Shown here piece by piece: positions 23,682 through 32,699 of a stretch of 64,000 nt of DNA. Within the stretch, counting starts at the first letter, position 1, and each line of letters begins with the position of its first letter. The notes beneath the pieces are model-generated. The model was given only the letters and a program-made list of their open reading frames with translations. It made no database searches and was not told where the DNA came from. Both the position numbers and the translations under genes were made by a program. Where the stretch lies: positions 1,984,001 to 2,048,000 of the forward strand of contig NZ_OZ257126.1 of assembly GCF_965278975.1 (NCBI RefSeq). The letters are read 5' to 3'. This DNA comes from Ferrovibrio sp965278975. GTDB lineage: Bacteria > Pseudomonadota > Alphaproteobacteria > Ferrovibrionales > Ferrovibrionaceae.

Positions 23682-24437
23682 ATGCTGCAGGCGGTTGGCG
23701 AGGCTGTGCCTTTGGCCGTGGAGATGGCCGAGGTTTGCAAATGGTATGGTGACTACCAGGTGCTGCATGATGTGGACCTGAAGGTGCGGCGCGGCGAACG
23801 CATTGTCATCTGCGGGCCTTCGGGCTCCGGCAAGTCGACACTGATCCGCTGCATCAACCGGCTGGAAGAGCACCAGAAGGGCCGCATTGCCGTTGGCGGC
23901 GTCGAGTTGAACGAAGACAGCCGCAATGTCGACGAGATTCGTCGTGATGTCGGCATGGTGTTCCAGAGCTTCAACCTGTTTCCGCATCTCAGCGTGCTGG
24001 AGAATTGCATGCTGGCACCGATCAAGGTGCGCGGCATGACGCGGCGTGAGGCTGCCGATCTGGCGATGCGCTATCTCGAACGGGTGCGCATACCGGAACA
24101 AGCCAACAAGTTTCCGGGCCAGCTTTCCGGCGGCCAGCAGCAGCGCGTTGCCATCGCCCGTGCGCTGGCGATGAATCCCAGTGTCATGCTGTTCGACGAG
24201 CCGACTTCCGCACTTGATCCAGAGATGGTGAAGGAAGTGCTCGATACCATGATCGAGATGGCGCAAGACGGCATGACCATGCTCTGCGTTACCCATGAAA
24301 TGGGTTTCGCGCGCCAGGTGGCCAACCGCGTGGTGTTCATGGATGCCGGCCGCATCGTGGAAGAAGCGGCACCGGAGGAATTCTTCTCCAATCCGCGCCA
24401 CGAGCGCACCCGCAGTTTCCTCGCCCAAGTTATCTGA
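23682..24437 (+). CDS. Polar amino acid ABC transporter ATP-binding protein (AapP/GlnQ type)
   Basis: This 251-residue ATPase has Walker A GPSGSGKST, Q-loop VFQSFNLFPHL, signature LSGGQQQR, Walker B VMLFDEPTSALDPEM and the switch His in VTHEMGF, all typical of amino-acid importers. It has no permease beside it: the matching binding protein and permeases lie 1.9 kb downstream at 26356-29687, after a ThDP enzyme gene and a terminator. It most likely serves that transporter. Confidence 0.9.
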   Translation: MLQAVGEAVPLAVEMAEVCKWYGDYQVLHDVDLKVRRGERIVICGPSGSGKSTLIRCINRLEEHQKGRIAVGGVELNEDSRNVDEIRRDVGMVFQSFNLFPHLSVLENCMLAPIKVRGMTRREAADLAMRYLERVRIPEQANKFPGQLSGGQQQRVAIARALAMNPSVMLFDEPTSALDPEMVKEVLDTMIEMAQDGMTMLCVTHEMGFARQVANRVVFMDAGRIVEEAAPEEFFSNPRHERTRSFLAQVI

Positions 24438-24477
24438 CCGTCCTGCCGCGTCAGGCGCGGTGCCCAGGGAGCAAGAC

Positions 24478-26151
24478 GTGACCAGCAAGCCAGAAACCAC
24501 CCAGCCCCAAGCGTTGGCGCCAAGCGCACCTAAGGCGATGACGACGGCCGAAGCCGTGGTGGAACAGATCATTCGCAACGGCATCGACACAATCTATGCC
24601 CTGCCGGGCGTGCAGAACGATTACCTGTTCGATGCCTTTGCCGGCGCTACCGACCGGCTGCGCTTCATCCATACCCGCCATGAACAGGGCGCGGCCTATA
24701 TGGCGCTGGGTGCCGCCCTCGCCACCGGCAAGCCGCAGGTATTCACCGTGGTGCCCGGCCCCGGCATCCTCAATGCCACGGGCGCGCTTTGCACCGCCTA
24801 TGCGCTCAACGCGCCGGTGCTGGCGCTTACCGGCCAGATCAACAGCAACGCCATCGGTCGCGGCCTTGGCCTGCTGCACGAGATTCCCGATCAACTCGGC
24901 CTGCTGCGCTCGCTGACCAAATGGGCCGACCGTATTCATGCGCCGCATGAAGGCCCGACCAAGGTGAACCAGGCCTTCGCCGAAATGCAGAGCGGCCGGC
25001 CGCGCCCGGTTGCGCTGGAATGTCCGCTGGATGTGTGGCCGCGCCGGGCGCCGGTTGAGTTGCTGCCGGCAGGCGAGGCATTGCAGGCTCCGATCGATCT
25101 CGATGCGGTGAAGGCGGCGGCGAAGCTGCTGGCCGGGGCTGAACGCCCCCTCATCATCGTTGGCGGCGGCGCGCTGGATGCCGGCGAGGCTCTGCGCGAA
25201 GTGGCGGAGATTCTGCAGGCGCCGGTTTCGAGCCACCGTACCGGCCGCGGCGCGCTGGATAGCCGCCATCCGCTCAGTGTCAACAGCGCCATTGGCCATC
25301 GTTTCTGGGGCCAGGCCGATGTGGTGCTGGCGGTGGGTACGCGGCTGCAATTGCAGCAGCTGCAATGGGGCCTCGACGACAAGATCAAGATCGTGCGCAT
25401 TGATGCCGATGCCGATGAACTGAACCGCGTGCGACCGGCCAGTGTCGGCATTGTCGGCGATGCGAAGCTGGCGTTGCAGATGCTGGCTGATGAACTCGGC
25501 AAGCTCGCGCCCAAGCGCGCCTCGCGCAGCGATGAAGTGCAGCAGGTGCGGGCGCTGTCCGATGCCGATTGGGCACAATGCAAGCCGCAGATGGCTTTCC
25601 TGGATGCGATCCGCGCCGAATTGCCGGAAGACGGCATCTTCGTCGATGAACTGACTCAGCTCGGCTATGTCAGCCGCCTGCATTTCCCGATCTACAAGCC
25701 ACGCAGCTTCATCACGCCGGGCTACCAGGGCACGCTCGGTTGGGGTCTGGCCACCGCCATGGGCGTGAAGGCGGCCAAGCCGGATACGCCGGTGGTGGCG
25801 GTCAGCGGCGATGGCGGCTTCATGTTCAATGTGCAGGAACTGGCCACCGCCGTGCAGCACCGCATCCCCATCGTGGTGGTGCTGATGAACGATGGCGCCT
25901 TCGGCAATGTGCTGCGCACCCAGACCGAGGATTTCGGCAACCGCCGCATCGCGACGAATCTGAACAACCCGGATTTCGTCAAACTGGCGGAAAGTTTCGG
26001 TGCCCTTGGCCTGCGGGCCAAGACACCGGAGGAATTGCGTGCTGCGCTGCGCCAGGGCCTGAAATCCGGCCTGCCGACGATTATCGACGTGCCGGTCGGC
26101 CCGATGCCGAGCCCGTGGAATGTATTGCGTTTCACCCGTTCACGACCCTGA
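24478..26151 (+). CDS. Thiamine diphosphate-dependent enzyme, acetolactate synthase-like
   Basis: This 557-residue protein has the three ThDP-enzyme domains. E69 in TRHEQGAAYMA is the cofactor-activating glutamate, and GDGGFMFN with a later NDGAFGN forms the ThDP/Mg2+ motif near 443-475. The GTG at 24478 is preferred because AGGGAG lies just before it; ATG 24538 is an alternative. No ilvN-like regulatory subunit is nearby, so it is probably a decarboxylase or carboligase of the island (acting on a 2-keto acid) and not biosynthetic acetolactate synthase. Confidence 0.85.
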   Translation: MTSKPETTQPQALAPSAPKAMTTAEAVVEQIIRNGIDTIYALPGVQNDYLFDAFAGATDRLRFIHTRHEQGAAYMALGAALATGKPQVFTVVPGPGILNATGALCTAYALNAPVLALTGQINSNAIGRGLGLLHEIPDQLGLLRSLTKWADRIHAPHEGPTKVNQAFAEMQSGRPRPVALECPLDVWPRRAPVELLPAGEALQAPIDLDAVKAAAKLLAGAERPLIIVGGGALDAGEALREVAEILQAPVSSHRTGRGALDSRHPLSVNSAIGHRFWGQADVVLAVGTRLQLQQLQWGLDDKIKIVRIDADADELNRVRPASVGIVGDAKLALQMLADELGKLAPKRASRSDEVQQVRALSDADWAQCKPQMAFLDAIRAELPEDGIFVDELTQLGYVSRLHFPIYKPRSFITPGYQGTLGWGLATAMGVKAAKPDTPVVAVSGDGGFMFNVQELATAVQHRIPIVVVLMNDGAFGNVLRTQTEDFGNRRIATNLNNPDFVKLAESFGALGLRAKTPEELRAALRQGLKSGLPTIIDVPVGPMPSPWNVLRFTRSRP

Positions 26152-26185
26152 ACCGACCCGTTTCATTCTGAGTGTTTGATCTCAG

Positions 26186-26217
26186 GCGGCATGCCACCCC
26201 CAGGGGTGGTGTGCCGC
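26186..26217 (+). terminator. Intrinsic terminator after the ThDP enzyme gene
   Basis: GCGGCATGCCACCCC pairs with GGGGTGGTGTGCCGC around a two-base turn, and is followed by TTTCTATTT. The long GC stem and T-rich tail, 34 bp after the stop, mark the end of the first block. Confidence 0.85.
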
Positions 26218-26245
26218 TTTCTATTTATGCCATTTCTATTGTTTG

Positions 26246-26260
26246 TATCAAAATATGATA
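26246..26260. promoter_or_regulatory. Candidate IclR operator, copy 2
   Basis: TATCAAAATATGATA matches copy 1 at 12 of 15 positions and is also palindromic. It is followed at the same distance by TTGACC (26275-26280), a 17-bp spacer and TATTAG (26298-26303). The whole promoter appears duplicated or under strong selection. Confidence 0.72.
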
Positions 26261-26355
26261 TAAAATATTCTATATTGACCCATTATATTTATTACTATAT
26301 TAGGAGAGCAGGCACTCAAGCTGCCAGCAAACACAATCAACGGAGGGGGTACGGT

Positions 26356-27384
26356 ATGAAATTCAATATCGCTTTGATCTGCGGGTTGCTGCTCTTCGGC
26401 ACCGCCTCCCATCAGGCCGTGGCCCAGGGCGCGACGCTCGATGCCATCAAGCAGCGCGGTGCCCTGCAATGCAGCACCATCTCGGGCGGCTCGCCGGGCT
26501 TCTTCGAGCTTGATGACAAGGGCCGCTGGCACGGCTTCGATTCCGACATGTGCCGCGCCGTCGCCACCGCCATCCTTGGCTCGCCGGACAAAGCCAATTT
26601 CGTGCCGCTGAGCTGGCCGCAGCGTTTCCCGGCCCTGCAGTCGGGCAATGTCGATATCGTGGTGAACCACACCAGCTGGACGCTGCAGCGCAATTCCTCG
26701 CTCGGCTTCCAGTTCACGCTGCCGTATTTCTTCGGCGGCACCCAGTTCATGATCAAGAAGAGCGCCAATGTCGCCAGCGCGACGCAGCTTAACGGCGCCA
26801 CCATCTGCGTGCCGGCCGGTACCACCACCGAGCGTCTGGCGGCTGACTACCTGACCTCGAAGGGCGTGCAGTTCAAGATGCTGCCGTTTGAGAAGACCGA
26901 AGATGCCCGTTCGGCCTATGTCGCGGGTCGCTGCGATACCATTGCTGGCTGGGGCCCGACCCTGGCGGTGTTCGGTGCCCGCCGCGCCAACGATGCCTCG
27001 CCGCATATGGTGCTGCCGGAAGTGCTGACCAACGAGCCGGTTTCGGCCGTGGTGCGTCAGGGCGACGAGAAGTTCCTGATCCTGGTCAACTGGGTGATCG
27101 CATCGCTGATCGAAGCCGAGGAGCTCGGTATCACCAGCGCCAACATCGAGAAGATGAAGGATGACAACGACCCGCGTATTGCCCGCCTGATGGGCAAGCT
27201 GCCGGGTCTGGGCAAGGGCATCGGCCTGCGCGATACCTGGGCCTACGATGTGGTCAAGCATATCGGCAACTATGGTGAAATCTTCGAGCGTAATCTGGGC
27301 AGCCAGTCGCCCTATAAGCTCACCCGGGGCTTGACCAAGCTGTGGAAAGATGGCGGCGTATTGTACGCGCCGGTTTTCGACTGA
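26356..27384 (+). CDS. Amino acid ABC transporter substrate-binding protein (AapJ type)
   Basis: This is the periplasmic receptor of a broad amino-acid importer. The 342-residue precursor has a signal peptide (MKFNIALICGLLLFGTASHQ, cut after AVAQ). GATLDAIKQRGALQC, then FFELDDKGRWHGFDSDMCRA are typical of the AapJ subgroup. A very strong ribosome binding site (CGGAGGGGG) precedes ATG 26356, fitting the high expression needed for a binding protein. It starts the second block. Confidence 0.92.
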   Translation: MKFNIALICGLLLFGTASHQAVAQGATLDAIKQRGALQCSTISGGSPGFFELDDKGRWHGFDSDMCRAVATAILGSPDKANFVPLSWPQRFPALQSGNVDIVVNHTSWTLQRNSSLGFQFTLPYFFGGTQFMIKKSANVASATQLNGATICVPAGTTTERLAADYLTSKGVQFKMLPFEKTEDARSAYVAGRCDTIAGWGPTLAVFGARRANDASPHMVLPEVLTNEPVSAVVRQGDEKFLILVNWVIASLIEAEELGITSANIEKMKDDNDPRIARLMGKLPGLGKGIGLRDTWAYDVVKHIGNYGEIFERNLGSQSPYKLTRGLTKLWKDGGVLYAPVFD

Positions 27385-27394
27385 GGCTTGAGGG

Positions 27395-28621
27395 ATGCGC
27401 ACTGTAAGTGCAGGTGGTTCGATCTGGATTATGGTGCGCAGCCTTTGGTTTAACCGGCAGCTTCGGCGCTACCTGCTGCAGGGATTGTTTCTCGGCGCAG
27501 TGCTGCTGGTGGTGGCGAGTTCGCTCGCCAATGTCTACGCGAACCTGGTGCGCCAGGGGATGGCCTATGGTTGGGACTTCCTCTGGCGGGCCACCGGCTG
27601 GAAACTCTCCGTTTCCATGCTGGATCAGGGCCTGAACGACCCCTATTGGTGGACCATCCTGATGGGGGTGGCGAATACCGTGGTGCTGGGCCTGCTCTGC
27701 ATCGCCAGCGCCACGGTGATCGGTTGCGGCATCGGCCTGCTCAGGCTCTCCGCCAACCTCATGGTGCGTACCGTCAGCACGGCCTATGTCGATCTGCTGC
27801 GCAACGTGCCGGTGATCATGCAGATCTACTTCTGGTACGAGGTCTGCAAGCATGCGCCCGCCGAGCGGCAGGCGTTTTCCATCTTCAACAGCTTCTTTGT
27901 CAGCAACCGCGGTTTCTATTTTCCGGCCGTGCAGATTGAGCCGGGACAGGGGCTTGCCCTGATCGCGCTGTTGATCCTGGCGCTGGCCGCCATCGTCGTG
28001 GCGGTGAAGCGGCGCCTGCCCCAGGTATTGCTGGTGATCCCGGTGGTGGTCCTTGCCTATGGCTTGTGGCAGGGCAATCCACTCAGCCTGCAATTCCCAG
28101 CGCTCCAGGGTTTCGGCTTCCGCGGCGGCCACCGCATGCCGGTGGAATTCCTCGCGCTCTACATGGCCATCACCATCTATGCCAGCGCCTATATTGCCGA
28201 GATCGTGCGCGGTGGCCTGCTGGCGGTGGATAAGGGCCAGATCGAGGCTGGCCGTGCGCTCGGCCTCAAGGAATCGACCATACACTGGAATATCCGCCTG
28301 CCGCTGGCGATGCGCAGCGCGCTGCCGCCGCTGGGCAATCAGTATCTCATCACCATGAAGGTGACCTCGTTGGGCGCCGCCATCGGTTATGCCGATCTCT
28401 TCTCGGTGATGTCCACCAGTATCAACCATGCCGGCCAGACCATCGAACTGCTGGTGCTGATGATGGCAGGCTATCTGGCGATCAACTATGTCATCGCCCA
28501 GGGCATGCAGTATCTCAACCAGCGTTTTGCGCTGAAGGGCAACCGCTCGACGCAAGCCGCAGCGGGCTTGTTCAGCCGGCTCGGCGCCTTCCTGCGCCGC
28601 CAGTCCAAGCCGGTGCGGTGA
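27395..28621 (+). CDS. Amino acid ABC transporter permease (AapQ type)
   Basis: This 408-residue inner-membrane permease has the long form typical of AapQ, with helices before and after a large loop and the ATPase-contact motif EIVRGGLLAVDKGQIEAGRA-like stretch (about 268-287). It would pair with the permease that follows after 4 bp and with the ATPase at 23682. Confidence 0.9.
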   Translation: MRTVSAGGSIWIMVRSLWFNRQLRRYLLQGLFLGAVLLVVASSLANVYANLVRQGMAYGWDFLWRATGWKLSVSMLDQGLNDPYWWTILMGVANTVVLGLLCIASATVIGCGIGLLRLSANLMVRTVSTAYVDLLRNVPVIMQIYFWYEVCKHAPAERQAFSIFNSFFVSNRGFYFPAVQIEPGQGLALIALLILALAAIVVAVKRRLPQVLLVIPVVVLAYGLWQGNPLSLQFPALQGFGFRGGHRMPVEFLALYMAITIYASAYIAEIVRGGLLAVDKGQIEAGRALGLKESTIHWNIRLPLAMRSALPPLGNQYLITMKVTSLGAAIGYADLFSVMSTSINHAGQTIELLVLMMAGYLAINYVIAQGMQYLNQRFALKGNRSTQAAAGLFSRLGAFLRRQSKPVR

Positions 28622-28625
28622 CATC

Positions 28626-29687
28626 ATGAACAATCCTGCCGCCCACTCTTCGTTGCGCAAGCAGCTGTTCGGCACGCCGGGCAATACCCTTATTACCGTG
28701 CTGTTCTTTGCCCTCATTGCCCTGGCCATCGGCTATATGACGCGCTGGGCGTTCATCGACAGCATGTGGACAGAGGTGAAGGAAGGCGATTGCGGCACTG
28801 TCACCGGAGCCTGCTGGGCGGTGATCAAGGCGCGCTACCGTCTGATCCTGTTCGGCCTTTATCCTTTTGAGGAACATTGGCGCTCGGCCCTGGCCTGCGC
28901 CGTGGCTCTGGGCGTGGTGGCGCTTAGCTGCATGCCGTTTTCCTGGACGGCACGGCGTCTCACGGTGATCTGGCTCAGCGGCGCGGTACTGTTCATCCTG
29001 CTGATGCGTGGCGGCCTGCTCGGCCTGCCGCTGGTGACCACCGATAAATGGGGCGGCCTGGCGCTGACGCTCTATGTCTATCTCGCCACCGTGATCATCG
29101 GTGTGCCGCTCGGCATCCTGTTCGCCCTGGCACGGCAATCCGATCTGCCGGCGATCCGTTACGTCATCACGCTGCTGATCGATTTCATGCGTTCGATCCC
29201 GATTCTCACCGTGGTGTTCTGCGCAGCCCTGTTCGCGCCCTTCATCCTGCCCGGCTGGCTCAACCCGGAAACGCTCTACCGCGTCATTGCCGGCTTCTCG
29301 GTGTTCTTCGCTTGCTACTATGCCATGATCGTCACCGGCGGCATGCAGGCGGTATCGCCCGGCCAGTATGATGCCGCTGCCGCCCTCGGCCTCGGCTACT
29401 GGCATTGCCGCTTCCTGATCGTGCTGCCGCAGGCTCTGCGCACGGCTTTGCCCGCCACCATCAATCACATGGTGATCACGCTGAAGGAAACCTCGGTGCT
29501 GATCATTGTCGGCATGTTCGAGCTGACCGCCTCAGGCAATGCCGCGTTCCAGACCGGCAAGTGGCAGGAATACTACATCGAGGTCTATATCTTCGTGTCG
29601 CTGATCTATTTCACGCTGTCTTTCACGCTCTCGCGCTATGGCGCCTATCTGGAGCGGAAGATGCGTGTCGGCTACGCCTCGCACTAA
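28626..29687 (+). CDS. Amino acid ABC transporter permease (AapM type)
   Basis: This 353-residue permease is the second membrane subunit of the importer. It has several hydrophobic helices, the motif VTGGMQAVSPGQYDAAAALG (about 238-257) for ATPase contact and a C-terminal helix ending in YGAYLERKM. It follows the AapQ-type gene by 4 bp; the SDR behind it starts 34 bp after its stop. Confidence 0.9.
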   Translation: MNNPAAHSSLRKQLFGTPGNTLITVLFFALIALAIGYMTRWAFIDSMWTEVKEGDCGTVTGACWAVIKARYRLILFGLYPFEEHWRSALACAVALGVVALSCMPFSWTARRLTVIWLSGAVLFILLMRGGLLGLPLVTTDKWGGLALTLYVYLATVIIGVPLGILFALARQSDLPAIRYVITLLIDFMRSIPILTVVFCAALFAPFILPGWLNPETLYRVIAGFSVFFACYYAMIVTGGMQAVSPGQYDAAAALGLGYWHCRFLIVLPQALRTALPATINHMVITLKETSVLIIVGMFELTASGNAAFQTGKWQEYYIEVYIFVSLIYFTLSFTLSRYGAYLERKMRVGYASH

Positions 29688-29721
29688 CCCCCGCTTTTTC
29701 AAGTCTAACGGAGAGTCCGTG

Positions 29722-30471
29722 ATGTCAGAGCAGAAGACCGTCATCATCACCGCCGCCAGCCGCGGCATCGGCGGTGCCTGCAGCCGCATGCTGGCCGCCA
29801 AGGGCTGGCGCGTGGTGCTGATGTCCACCTCGCAGGATTGCGAAACCCTTGCCGCCGAACTGGGTGGCTTCGCCCGGCGCGGCTCCGTCACTGATACGGC
29901 GGATCTTGCTGCTCTGGTCGATCTGGCGATGGAAAAGACCGGCCGCGTCGATGCCGTGGTGGCCAATACCGGCCATGGCCCCGGCCTCAGCGATGTGAAG
30001 GTCGGTCCGGCTTATGGCCCGGATTCGCCCGGCCATCTGCTCGATATCGACGATGCCGACTGGTATGCGGCGCTGGATATGTACGTGATGAACGTGATCC
30101 GCCTCGCCCGCCTGGTGACCCCGATCATGATGCGCCAGGGTGGCGGCGCCATTGTGGCTGTGTCCTCCAAGATCGCGGTGGAGCCGAAGGCGACCTATCC
30201 CACCAGCGTACTGCGCCTGGGCCTGCATGCCTTCGCCAAGCTCTATGCCGACCGCTATGGCCGCGCCGGTATCCGCATGAACTGCCTGCTGCCGGGGCTG
30301 GTGGAAAACTGGCCGGTGCCGGATGCCGCCTTGCAGGCGCTGCCGCTCGGCCGCGCCGTGAAGCTCAACGAGATTGCCGAAACCGTGGCCTTCCTGGTTT
30401 CCGATGCCGCTGGCGGCGTCACCGGCCAGAGCATCCTGGTGGATGGCGGTTCGGCACGCGGCGTGCGCTAA
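29722..30471 (+). CDS. Atypical SDR family protein lacking the catalytic lysine
   Basis: This 249-residue protein has the SDR cofactor motif TAASRGIG (10-17) and a C-terminal VTGQSILVDGG, so the fold is clear. In the active site Y159 is present (ATYPTSVLR), but the Lys expected four residues later is V163, and the serines at 148-149 are closer to Tyr than usual. Catalysis may differ or depend on other residues. The ATG at 29722 follows GGAGAG. It lies between the transporter genes and the aldehyde dehydrogenase. Confidence 0.82.
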   Translation: MSEQKTVIITAASRGIGGACSRMLAAKGWRVVLMSTSQDCETLAAELGGFARRGSVTDTADLAALVDLAMEKTGRVDAVVANTGHGPGLSDVKVGPAYGPDSPGHLLDIDDADWYAALDMYVMNVIRLARLVTPIMMRQGGGAIVAVSSKIAVEPKATYPTSVLRLGLHAFAKLYADRYGRAGIRMNCLLPGLVENWPVPDAALQALPLGRAVKLNEIAETVAFLVSDAAGGVTGQSILVDGGSARGVR

Positions 30472-30496
30472 GCAGAATAAGGCAGGAGCGCTCAGC

Positions 30497-31930
30497 ATGT
30501 ATGCCGATATCCAGTTGCAGATTGCCGGCCAATGGGTCGGCGGTGCTGCCGGTGCCACCATTGCGGTGCTGAATCCGGCCACCGGCGAGGCCATCGGCAC
30601 GGTGGCGAAAGCCGAGAAGGCCGATCTCGACCGCGCGCTTGCCGCCGCCGAAGCGGGTTTCCAGGTGTGGAAACGGGTCAGCGGCTTTGATCGCTACAAA
30701 ATCCTGCGCAGGGCCGCCGATCTGTTGCGCAGCCGCGTGGAAGCCATCGCGCAGAACATGACGCTGGAGCAGGGCAAGCCACTGGCGGAAGCGCGCATGG
30801 AAGCCGGTGCCGCCGGCGATATCGTCGACTGGTTCGCCGAGGAGGCGCGGCGCACCTATGGCCGCGTCATCCCGGCGCGTGTCGAAGGCGTGCAGCAATT
30901 GGTGATCAAGGAACCCGTGGGTCCGGTTGCCGCCTTCACGCCCTGGAACTTCCCGATCAATCAGGCCGTCCGCAAGGTTTCGGCGGCACTGGCTGCCGGC
31001 TGCTCGATCATTCTCAAGGGCCCTGAGGAAACCCCGGCTGCCTGCGCTGCGCTGGTGCAGGCCTATCTCGATGCTGGCGTGCCGGCGGGCGTGGTACAGC
31101 TGGTCTATGGCGTGCCGGCTGAAATCTCCGAGTATCTGATTCCGCATCCGGTGATCCGCAAGATCACCTTCACCGGCTCGACCCCGGTGGGCAAGCATCT
31201 TTCCATGCTGGCAGGCGCGCATATGAAGCGCATCACCATGGAACTGGGTGGCCATTCGCCCGCCATCGTCTGCGAGGATGCCGATATCGACCGCGCGGTG
31301 GCTTTGCTCTCGGCGGCGAAATTCCGCAATGCCGGCCAGGTCTGCACCTCGCCGACACGCTTCCTGGTGCATGAAAGCGCCTATGAACGCTTCGTCGATG
31401 GCTTCGTGAAGGTGGCCGGGAATCTCAAGGTCGGCGATGGCCTGGACAAGGATACCCAGATGGGTCCGCTGGCCAATGACCGCCGCGTGCAGGCGATGGA
31501 GATGTTCGTCAGCGACGCCGTGTCCAAGGGCGCCAAGATACAGACTGGCGGCAAGCGCATCGGCAACAAGGGCAACTTCTTCGCGCCGACGGTGCTCACT
31601 GATGTGCCGCTGGAAGCGCGCATCATGAACGAGGAACCCTTCGGCCCGGTGGTGCCTATTATGCCGTTCCGCGATCTTGGTGCAGCATTGGCTGAGGCAA
31701 ACCGGCTGCCTTACGGTCTTGCGGCCTATGCCTATACCCGCTCCAGCGCCACCATCGCCACGCTCTCGGCGGGTTTCGAGAGTGGCATGGTGTCGGTGAA
31801 CCACCATGGTCTGGCTTTGCCGGAGGCGCCGTTTGGCGGCGTGAAGGATTCCGGCTATGGCTCGGAAGGTGGCATCGAGGCGATGGAAGCTTATCTCAAC
31901 GCCAAATTCGTCACGCTCGCGGCAAATTAG
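30497..31930 (+). CDS. NAD(P)-dependent aldehyde dehydrogenase, succinate-semialdehyde dehydrogenase-like
   Basis: This 477-residue enzyme oxidises an aldehyde to an acid. The general base E249 (MELGGHSP) and nucleophile C283 (NAGQVCTS) are present, with FTPWNFPI and FTGSTPVG in the cofactor site. It is closest in wording to succinate or glutarate semialdehyde dehydrogenases, which suits oxidation of an omega-semialdehyde formed by transamination. It ends the second block, and its stop meets the convergent IclR gene. Confidence 0.9.
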   Translation: MYADIQLQIAGQWVGGAAGATIAVLNPATGEAIGTVAKAEKADLDRALAAAEAGFQVWKRVSGFDRYKILRRAADLLRSRVEAIAQNMTLEQGKPLAEARMEAGAAGDIVDWFAEEARRTYGRVIPARVEGVQQLVIKEPVGPVAAFTPWNFPINQAVRKVSAALAAGCSIILKGPEETPAACAALVQAYLDAGVPAGVVQLVYGVPAEISEYLIPHPVIRKITFTGSTPVGKHLSMLAGAHMKRITMELGGHSPAIVCEDADIDRAVALLSAAKFRNAGQVCTSPTRFLVHESAYERFVDGFVKVAGNLKVGDGLDKDTQMGPLANDRRVQAMEMFVSDAVSKGAKIQTGGKRIGNKGNFFAPTVLTDVPLEARIMNEEPFGPVVPIMPFRDLGAALAEANRLPYGLAAYAYTRSSATIATLSAGFESGMVSVNHHGLALPEAPFGGVKDSGYGSEGGIEAMEAYLNAKFVTLAAN

Positions 31931-31934
31931 CCAA

Positions 31935-32699
31935 TCACGGCGCTTCCGAAGCGGAAGCCGGGAAGCCGCCGCCGAGCACGCGGCTGGCCTGTTCCGCGAT
32001 CGATACGGCGAGCAGACCGACGCGGTCGAAATCTTCGCGCGGCAGGGTGGCGGCATCGCTGGTCAGCACGATGGAGCCGACCGGCAAGGGTCCAGTACCC
32101 CAGACCGGTGCCGCCACGCTGCTGATACGCGAGGTGGAGCCGCGTTCCGAGGTGGCGTAATGCCGCTCGCGGATCATGGCACATTCGGCAGCGAGATTGC
32201 TGTAGTCGCCGGCATCGCCGCCGGCCTCGATCTGGTGCAGCACCTTGGCGATCTTCTCGGTCTCCAGGAAGGCCAGGATGGCGCGGCCGGAGGCAGCGGC
32301 ATACATCGGCGAACGCTGACCGGGATCGGAGGAATTCGGCCGGCCTTTCTCACCTTCCACCTTGTCGAGATAGATGATGTCGGGGTAATCGGCCCAGGCG
32401 AAATAGCTGGTCAGGCTGGAAACCTTGGCGGCATAGCGCAGGATCGGCCGGATTAGGCGCCGGGTTTCGTTCTGCGCGATCACGCTGGCGCCCAGCTCCC
32501 ACAGCCGCAGGGTCGACTTGTAGCGGCTGGTACCGGGAGCCTTCTCGATATAGCCCTCGTCGGCCAGGGTCTGGAAGATGCGCTGCACCGCGCTCTTGTT
32601 CATCTTGATCTCGCGCGACAGCTCGGAAATGCCGCGCGGCGCCTCCGAGGTGGCCAGCACTTCCAGAATTCTCAGGCTTTTACGCAGCGTCGTGCTCAT
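31935..32699 (-). CDS. IclR family transcriptional regulator
   Basis: This 254-residue regulator has an N-terminal winged helix (about 5-65, RILEVLATSEAPRGISELSR) and a C-terminal effector domain (about 80-245). It is the only regulator in the 22-44 kb island. Its gene is convergent with the aldehyde dehydrogenase and divergent from the acyl-CoA dehydrogenase block. Three similar 15-bp palindromes before the three plus-strand blocks are its likely operators. The inducer is unknown. Confidence 0.92.
   Translation of the reverse strand: MSTTLRKSLRILEVLATSEAPRGISELSREIKMNKSAVQRIFQTLADEGYIEKAPGTSRYKSTLRLWELGASVIAQNETRRLIRPILRYAAKVSSLTSYFAWADYPDIIYLDKVEGEKGRPNSSDPGQRSPMYAAASGRAILAFLETEKIAKVLHQIEAGGDAGDYSNLAAECAMIRERHYATSERGSTSRISSVAAPVWGTGPLPVGSIVLTSDAATLPREDFDRVGLLAVSIAEQASRVLGGGFPASASEAP

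Noticed and set aside
24451..25860. A long minus-strand frame opposite the ThDP enzyme gene
   Set aside because: The plus strand encodes a complete enzyme with motifs; the antisense frame has none.
30419..32056. A 545-codon minus-strand frame across the aldehyde dehydrogenase
   Set aside because: It is explained by the codon pattern of the aldehyde dehydrogenase, which has its catalytic Cys and Glu.
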